From DATJUF01 sp035524095 (lineage in GTDB: Bacteria > Desulfobacterota > Binatia > Binatales > Binataceae): a stretch of 28,709 bases of DNA. The stretch is taken from the NCBI GenBank assembly GCA_035524095.1, contig DATKPK010000119.1, positions 1-28,709 on the forward strand, written 5' to 3'. Each line of letters begins with the position of its first letter. Position 1 is the stretch's first letter. Positions 24,167 to 28,709 of this stretch are shown in pieces. The translations under genes and the position numbers were made by a program. The notes beneath the pieces are model-generated. The model was given only the letters and a program-made list of their open reading frames with translations. It did not search any database and was not told the origin of the DNA.

Positions 24167-25567
24167 ATGAAGAGTAAGTTGGTCGCACTGATCGCGGTGG
24201 TGGTGTCGGTAATTGCGCTCGGCGGCGCGAAAGTTTGGGCGCATAAGTGGAGCGAGAGCGAATTCGAGAATCGGCCGCTTTTCGCTTATCCCATACCGCA
24301 GGGACGCGACGACATCATCGGGTCGCTGACGACTTATAAGATTCAGCCAGGCGATACACTTCTGGATATTGGGCGCTGGTTTGGCCTGAGCGCCAAGGAA
24401 GTATCCGACGCCAATAATCATATGGATTGGTGGCTGCCCCCGGTGGGACAGGTGATCGTGCTGCCGACCGAGCATATTCTGCCGAGCGGGCCGCGCAGCG
24501 GGATTACCATGAATATCCCGGAGATGCGGCTTTATTATTACTACCCACCGCCAGTGGCGCCCCATCGCCATCACGGCAAGGTTATGCCGATCAGCTATAG
24601 CGTTGGGCGGGTGGTGTATACGTTCCCGGTTGGACTCGGCCGTTTCGATTGGAAAACCCCCATTGGCGATTGGCATGTGACCCGCAAAGTCAAAGATCCA
24701 CCTTGGGTACTGCCCGCGGATATTTACCAGGAGCATCTGGAGAGAGACGGCTATGCTGAGCATGTGATCCCAGGCGGTGCGCCAGATAATCCTGAGGGGC
24801 ATTTCCTGCTCGAACTGAGTATTCCGGAATATGGGTTGCACGGTACCGATGTTCCGTGGGGCGTCGGGATGACGGTGAGCCATGGATGCGTGCGGCTTTA
24901 TCCTGAAGATATCGAGCGGCTATACGCCAAGACGCCAGTTGGCACGCCCGGGCGTTTCACCTATCAACCCGTCAAGTTCGGCTGGCGCGGGGCCGCGCTT
25001 TACGTCGAGGTACACGACGACCTTTACGGGAAGTACCCGGGGATGTGGAATCTCGCGAGCAAGATCGTGTCAGCCGAAGGGCTCAGCGCGGCGATCGATA
25101 ACAATAAGCTGGAGAAAGCGATCGAGCTTAAGAGTGGGATTCCGACCTATGTCGGATTAGGCGAAGATCCTTCAGGCGCGCCAATTCCGTTCGGAGGCGG
25201 AACCGGAACGGCCGGTAATCCGCCGCCACCGGTGGCTGAGACAGCCAGCAGTTCGGCGCCACCGGCGGCAGATACAACGACCAGCTATGCACCGGCGCCA
25301 GCGGGGGACAGTTCGGGTTATCCACCGGCACCAGCCGCCGATGCTCCAAATTATCCGCCGTCCGGGGATACGCCGAGGTATGCGCCGCCAGCAACGCCCG
25401 ACACCAGCAATTACGCGCCGCCGTCGACAGGTGATACGACAAGTAATCCTCCACCAGCGATCGCCGATCCGGCAAATGCGGCCCCGCCACCCTCAGATTC
25501 GGGCTCGGGCAACTACCGGATTCCTAGCGGCGGTGGGATCAAAGCGGACAGTAGCGGTATCGAATAG
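24167..25567 (+). CDS. LysM and L,D-transpeptidase (YkuD) protein with proline-rich tail
   Basis: Periplasmic peptidoglycan cross-linking enzyme, 466 residues. Residues 1-25 form a signal sequence or N-terminal anchor (MKSKLVALIAVVVSVIALGG). A LysM domain, YKIQPGDTLLDIGRWFGLS to GQVIVLP, is at about 57-99. The YkuD catalytic domain at about 112-255 carries His225 and the motif SHGCVRL with Ser238, His239 and catalytic Cys241. It is of the ErfK/YbiS/YcfS type, which can also attach lipoproteins to the wall. From about residue 350 the sequence is a low-complexity tail of loosely repeated D-T/S-x-x-Y-A/P-P-P units with no cysteines, ending near GGIKADSSGIE. The tail may span the wall or bind partners. 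ATG at 24167. DegT follows 60 bases later. Confidence 0.93.
   Translation: MKSKLVALIAVVVSVIALGGAKVWAHKWSESEFENRPLFAYPIPQGRDDIIGSLTTYKIQPGDTLLDIGRWFGLSAKEVSDANNHMDWWLPPVGQVIVLPTEHILPSGPRSGITMNIPEMRLYYYYPPPVAPHRHHGKVMPISYSVGRVVYTFPVGLGRFDWKTPIGDWHVTRKVKDPPWVLPADIYQEHLERDGYAEHVIPGGAPDNPEGHFLLELSIPEYGLHGTDVPWGVGMTVSHGCVRLYPEDIERLYAKTPVGTPGRFTYQPVKFGWRGAALYVEVHDDLYGKYPGMWNLASKIVSAEGLSAAIDNNKLEKAIELKSGIPTYVGLGEDPSGAPIPFGGGTGTAGNPPPPVAETASSSAPPAADTTTSYAPAPAGDSSGYPPAPAADAPNYPPSGDTPRYAPPATPDTSNYAPPSTGDTTSNPPPAIADPANAAPPPSDSGSGNYRIPSGGGIKADSSGIE
25216..25520 (+). repeat. Degenerate in-gene repeat coding for the proline-rich tail
   Basis: The 3' part of the L,D-transpeptidase gene is built from diverged ~30-40-base units rich in CCGCC/GCGCC and encoding Asp-Thr-x-x-Tyr-Ala-Pro-Pro-like blocks (for example TTTSYAPAPAGDSSGYPPAP and DTPRYAPPATPDTSNYAPP). 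Units are not exact copies, so this is old or selected at protein level. Confidence 0.55.
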
Positions 25568-25627
25568 CCTCGCAGGTTGTGGTCAGGCGACAGAGCACTC
25601 GACCGGCTGGTAATATGGCGGTCGCTT

Positions 25628-26809
25628 ATGCGCCAGATACCTTTTCATCGCCCCGCTATTGGCCCCGACGAAGAACGCGAAGTAATCGATACGCTACGCT
25701 CGGGATGGATCACCACAGGACCCAAGGCCAAACGGCTCGAAGCTGAGTTCAAGGCCTATGTAGGCGCGCGCAACGCGCTGGCTGTCGCACACTGTACGGG
25801 CGCGCTCCACTTGGCGCTGTTCGCGATCGGGATCGGACCTGGCGACGAGATAATCACGACGCCGTTCACATTTACCGCGACGGCCGAAGTGATGGGCTAC
25901 CTGGGCGCGCGACCGGTGTTCGCCGATATCAAGCCCGACACTTTCAACATCGATCCGGATGCGATCGAGCGTGCATTGGCGAGCGGGCGCAATCGCAAGG
26001 TCAAGGCAATCATGCCGGTGCATTTCGCTGGTCAGGCTTGCGATATGGATCGGATTGGAGCGATTGCTCGCCGATATCAGTTGCGAATCGTTGAGGATGC
26101 GGCGCATGCCGTAGGCTCGCAACGGATGATGGAAGGGCGTGGAATGGTGAAGATCGGCACGACCGGCGATCTCACCTGCTTCAGCTTTTATGCGACCAAG
26201 AATATCACCAGCGCAGAAGGCGGGATGATCACGACCGAGGATGACACGCTCGCGGCCAAGATCGCAGTGGCGAGCCTGCATGGAATGGATCGCGATGCGT
26301 GGAAGCGTTACGACTCCAGCGGGTCGTGGTTTTACGAAATCCATGACACTGGTTTCAAGTACAATCTTTCCGACGTACATGCGGCGATTGGAGTTGCGCA
26401 GCTAAAGCGTGCGGATGAATTGATGGGGCGGCGGCAGGCTATCGCGCAAGCCTACAACGATGCTTTCCGAAATGAACCGGCGCTTGAGATTCCGGTGATG
26501 GAGCCAGGCGTCGTGCACGCGTGGCATCTGTACGTGATGCGCTTGCGGCTGCCGGCCTTAAATATCGACCGCAATCGGTTCGTCGAGATTTTGCGGGGGC
26601 GCGGCGTCGGGACATCGGTGCATTGTATCCCGTTAAACACGATGGCGTTTTATCAGAAGCGTTACGGTTATCGGACGGGCGATTTTCCGATCGCTGAGGA
26701 AATCTACAGCCGCTGCCTGTCAATCCCGATTTTCCCCGCAATGAGCGATGAAGATGTCGCTTACGTTATCGAAAGCGTCCTCTCGACGACACGCGAGAAT
26801 CGCCGTTGA
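25628..26809 (+). CDS. DegT/DnrJ/EryC1-family PLP aminotransferase
   Basis: Sugar-nucleotide aminotransferase family, 393 residues from the ATG at 25628; the frame runs further upstream (TTG at 25577) but homology begins at MRQIPFHRPAIGPDEEREV. The N-terminal substrate loop SGWITTGPKAKRLEAEF, the PLP-contact residues AHCTGALHLAL, VEDAAHAVGS and the Schiff-base Lys191 in SFYATKNITSAEGGM are all present. Members convert 4-keto or 3-keto nucleotide sugars to amino sugars with glutamate as donor (ArnB, PglE, WecE types). The C-terminal part (HLYVMRL, GTSVHCIPLN) is typical of the ArnB-like subgroup. It lies 63 bases before a UDP-glucuronate decarboxylase gene, which makes a UDP-4-keto-pentose a natural candidate substrate; this is inference. 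Confidence 0.9.
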   Translation: MRQIPFHRPAIGPDEEREVIDTLRSGWITTGPKAKRLEAEFKAYVGARNALAVAHCTGALHLALFAIGIGPGDEIITTPFTFTATAEVMGYLGARPVFADIKPDTFNIDPDAIERALASGRNRKVKAIMPVHFAGQACDMDRIGAIARRYQLRIVEDAAHAVGSQRMMEGRGMVKIGTTGDLTCFSFYATKNITSAEGGMITTEDDTLAAKIAVASLHGMDRDAWKRYDSSGSWFYEIHDTGFKYNLSDVHAAIGVAQLKRADELMGRRQAIAQAYNDAFRNEPALEIPVMEPGVVHAWHLYVMRLRLPALNIDRNRFVEILRGRGVGTSVHCIPLNTMAFYQKRYGYRTGDFPIAEEIYSRCLSIPIFPAMSDEDVAYVIESVLSTTRENRR

Positions 26810-26862
26810 CCCAAGCGGTCGCCGACCTAATACTCAATCTCGACATCTTTAATCGTCTAACC

Positions 26863-26867
26863 GGAGG
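26863..26867 (+). promoter_or_regulatory. Strong ribosome binding site deciding the GTG start of the decarboxylase gene
   Basis: GGAGG lies 5 bases before the GTG at 26873, and the protein starts right there with the Rossmann strand RTLVTGGAGFLG. Confidence 0.7.
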
Positions 26868-26872
26868 ACGGC

Positions 26873-27814
26873 GTGCGAACCCTTGTGACGGGCGGAGCGG
26901 GATTTCTCGGATCTCATCTATGCGAGCGGCTGCTTAAAGAGGGGCATGAAGTAATCTGCCTCGACAATTTTTTCAGTGGGAAGCGCCGCAACGTCGCCCA
27001 TCTGATCGGCAAGCCGAACTTTGAGTTGATGCGGCATGATGTAGTAGAGCCGGTGCTGCTCGAGGTCGATCGGATTTTCAACCTTGCCTGCCCGGCGTCG
27101 CCGGTCCATTACCAATACAATCCGGTCAAGACGATCAAGACTAGCGTAATGGGCACGATCAATATGCTGGGACTGGCTAAGCGGGTGCGAGCACGGATCC
27201 TGCTGACGTCAACCAGCGAGGTTTACGGCGACCCGGAACAGCATCCGCAGACGGAAGGCTACTGGGGACACGTGAATCCAATTGGCGTGCGATCATGTTA
27301 CGACGAAGGCAAGCGCGTCGCTGAATGCCTGATGATGGATTATCATCGTCAGAACAACGTCGATATCAAGATAGTGCGAATCTTCAATACATACGGTCCG
27401 CGGATGGCGATTGACGACGGCCGGGTGGTATCGAACTTTTCGGTCGCGGCACTGAAAAATGAAGACATTCCGATTTACGGGGATGGACAGCAGACGCGGT
27501 CTTTCGCATATGTCGATGACACCGTCGATGGCATCCTCAAGATGATGGAATCCGAGGACTTCATCGGACCAGTGAATATCGGGAATCCGGAAGAATTCAC
27601 CATTCTGGAACTAGCCCGGCAGGTGATCGAGTTGACGGGCGGTACGTCGAAGCTCGCATACCATCCGGCGCCCCCAGACGATCCGGTGCGGCGACGGCCC
27701 GATATCTCGCGGGCGCGCCAGAAGCTCAAGTGGGAGCCGAAGACGCAACTGCGCGAGGGCTTGAAGCTTACGATCGAGCATTTCCGTTCAGAGCTCGGGC
27801 TGTCACGCGGGTAG
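26873..27814 (+). CDS. uxs: UDP-glucuronate decarboxylase (extended SDR, UXS type)
   Basis: Converts UDP-glucuronate to UDP-xylose through a UDP-4-keto-pentose intermediate, using tightly bound NAD. 313 residues, extended short-chain dehydrogenase. TGGAGFLGSH at 6-15 binds NAD. The active site is the TSTSE segment (about 112-116) with Tyr143 and Lys147 in CYDEGKR. RIFNTYGPRM, then GQQTRSFAYVDD and PDDPVRRRPDISRA are signatures shared by UXS and plant/bacterial homologues. The GTG start has an excellent binding site. dTDP-glucose 4,6-dehydratase is a less likely reading because of the YDEGKR and DDPxRRRPD motifs. With the preceding DegT enzyme it could form a small nucleotide-sugar module for envelope polysaccharide. 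Confidence 0.9.
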   Translation: MRTLVTGGAGFLGSHLCERLLKEGHEVICLDNFFSGKRRNVAHLIGKPNFELMRHDVVEPVLLEVDRIFNLACPASPVHYQYNPVKTIKTSVMGTINMLGLAKRVRARILLTSTSEVYGDPEQHPQTEGYWGHVNPIGVRSCYDEGKRVAECLMMDYHRQNNVDIKIVRIFNTYGPRMAIDDGRVVSNFSVAALKNEDIPIYGDGQQTRSFAYVDDTVDGILKMMESEDFIGPVNIGNPEEFTILELARQVIELTGGTSKLAYHPAPPDDPVRRRPDISRARQKLKWEPKTQLREGLKLTIEHFRSELGLSRG

Positions 27815-27910
27815 CGCCATCGATATCGGATCGGGCGATTTGCAGCGTGAGGCTGAAACCGGTTCACGGGCTTTTCTGTTCAAATCAGCAGTACTTCTTT
27901 TCCTGACGTG

Positions 27911-27939
27911 TTGCCTAGCGTCGCCGGATCGGCTGTGAT
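27911..27939 (+). promoter_or_regulatory. Candidate promoter before the terminal SDR gene
   Basis: TTGCCT (27911-27916), a 17-base spacer and TGTGAT (27934-27939) lie in the 170-base gap after the decarboxylase gene, 45 bases before the GTG. Each box matches consensus at four of six positions. The gap holds no coding sequence that I can support. Confidence 0.3.
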
Positions 27940-27984
27940 CGGCTCCGAAACGGGCGAGCCTGAATCCGGAAGGGAGGAACCGGC

Positions 27985-28709
27985 GTGGCAACGGCGTTAA
28001 TAACGGGTGCATCGAGCGGGCTGGGCGAGGTCTTCGCTCATCAACTTGCCCGCAAGGGTTACGATTTGGTTCTGACGGCGCGGCGCGAGGGGCGGTTGGC
28101 CAATGTCGCATTGAAGGCGAAAGAGATGGGGGCTAAGCGGGTAGAGGTTATCGCGTCCGACCTGGCCCGACGTGAGGCGCCGCCGGCGCTGATGCAGGAA
28201 CTGGCAACGCGTGCATTACAAATCGATTACCTCGTGAACAACGCGGGGTTTGGAACGTCAGGACACTTTGAGCGGCTACCGCTTGAACGGGAGATTGAAG
28301 AGATCGATCTGAATATCACGGCGCTAGTCGCGTTGACACGGCTGCTGCTGCCGCCAATGGTCGAGCGGCGCAAGGGTACGGTTATCAATGTGGCGTCGAC
28401 GGCGGCCTTCCAAGCCGTCCCTTTTATGAGCACCTACGCGGCGACCAAGGCGTTCGTACTGAACTTCACTGAAGGAATCGCGGGCGAACTTGCTGGGACA
28501 GGCGTAAAAGTCTTAGCGCTGTGTCCGGGGCCGGTGAAGACTGAATTCCAAAGCGTCGCGAAGAATGAAAAAGGAACGGTGCCATCGTTTATGTACCTGG
28601 ACGCGGAAACGGTCGTCGCGCAGGGGATCGCGGCAGCCGAGAGCGGACGCATGGTGCACATCGCGGGCGTGATGAATTTCATGGCCGCCGAGTTTCAGCG
28701 GCTGATACC
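27985..28709 (+). CDS. Short-chain dehydrogenase/reductase (3' end cut by window)
   Basis: Classical SDR; 241 complete codons are present and the frame is open at the right edge. TGASSGLGE at 7-15 is the cofactor loop, with an Arg-Arg pair (TARREGRL, about 31-38) that favours NADPH. NNAG is at 85-88. The catalytic residues are Ser138, Tyr151 and Lys155 (VASTAAFQAVP then STYAATKAF). LCPGPVKTEF follows the active site, as in DltE/YqjQ-type oxidoreductases, which usually act on acyl or ketone groups. GGGAGG at 27972-27977 precedes the GTG start by 7 bases, and no ATG would fit the first strand. Substrate unknown; about 20-30 residues are probably missing. Confidence 0.9.
   Translation, partial: MATALITGASSGLGEVFAHQLARKGYDLVLTARREGRLANVALKAKEMGAKRVEVIASDLARREAPPALMQELATRALQIDYLVNNAGFGTSGHFERLPLEREIEEIDLNITALVALTRLLLPPMVERRKGTVINVASTAAFQAVPFMSTYAATKAFVLNFTEGIAGELAGTGVKVLALCPGPVKTEFQSVAKNEKGTVPSFMYLDAETVVAQGIAAAESGRMVHIAGVMNFMAAEFQRLI

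Noticed and set aside
25216..25520. Proline-rich repeats as a CRISPR array or tandem satellite
   Set aside because: Units are degenerate, in frame with the transpeptidase and vary in length; there are no identical repeats with unique spacers.
27815..27984. Small gene in the gap before the last SDR
   Set aside because: No frame with a credible start, ribosome binding site and family pattern. The minus-strand frame here overlaps into coding DNA and looks like a shadow.

Overview
The window is a gene-dense stretch of a bacterial chromosome with moderately high GC. No gap between genes exceeds about 230 bases. I see no rRNA, tRNA, CRISPR array, transposase or phage gene. The hopanoid genes, an NAD-type molybdenum formate dehydrogenase, a DUF6178 protein and a bifunctional-nuclease lipoprotein suggest a soil-type Gram-negative bacterium of the Desulfobacterota/Binatota sphere. 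That placement is inferred from gene content only and was not tested by a search.

Region 1 (1-10118, minus strand) is a nine-gene hopanoid operon. Transcription order is tetR, hpnH, ispA, a zinc-type dehydrogenase, shc, dxr, hpnC, hpnD, hpnE, and hpnE runs off the left edge. Dxr and IspA supply isoprenoid precursor. HpnD, HpnC and HpnE turn farnesyl diphosphate into squalene. Shc cyclises squalene to hopene, and HpnH attaches the adenosyl side chain. Genes overlap or lie within a few tens of bases of each other. The TetR-type regulator at the front probably controls the set. The dehydrogenase between ispA and shc has no established place in the pathway.

Region 2 (10333-16595, minus strand) is an fdsGBAD formate dehydrogenase operon followed by a Gfo/Idh/MocA oxidoreductase whose TTG start overlaps the fdsD stop. 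A nitrate-reductase-associated family protein is transcribed divergently from fdsG (16733-17182). The FdsA subunit lacks one expected cysteine of its N-terminal His-Cys3 iron-sulfur site.

Region 3 (17175-21661) holds thiD, whose reading frame carries an in-frame insertion of about 50 codons built of two tandem DNA palindromes; a large DUF6178 protein; a lipoprotein that joins a bifunctional nuclease domain to a PDZ domain; and rlmE.

Region 4 (21829-28709, plus strand) holds a UvrD/PcrA helicase, a LysM/L,D-transpeptidase with a proline-rich tail, a DegT-family aminotransferase, a UDP-glucuronate decarboxylase and a short-chain dehydrogenase cut by the right edge. The middle of this run concerns cell-envelope and nucleotide-sugar work.

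The best candidates for something undescribed are the palindromic element inside thiD, the dehydrogenase built into the hopanoid operon, and the formate dehydrogenase operon with its Gfo and nitrate-reductase-associated companions.
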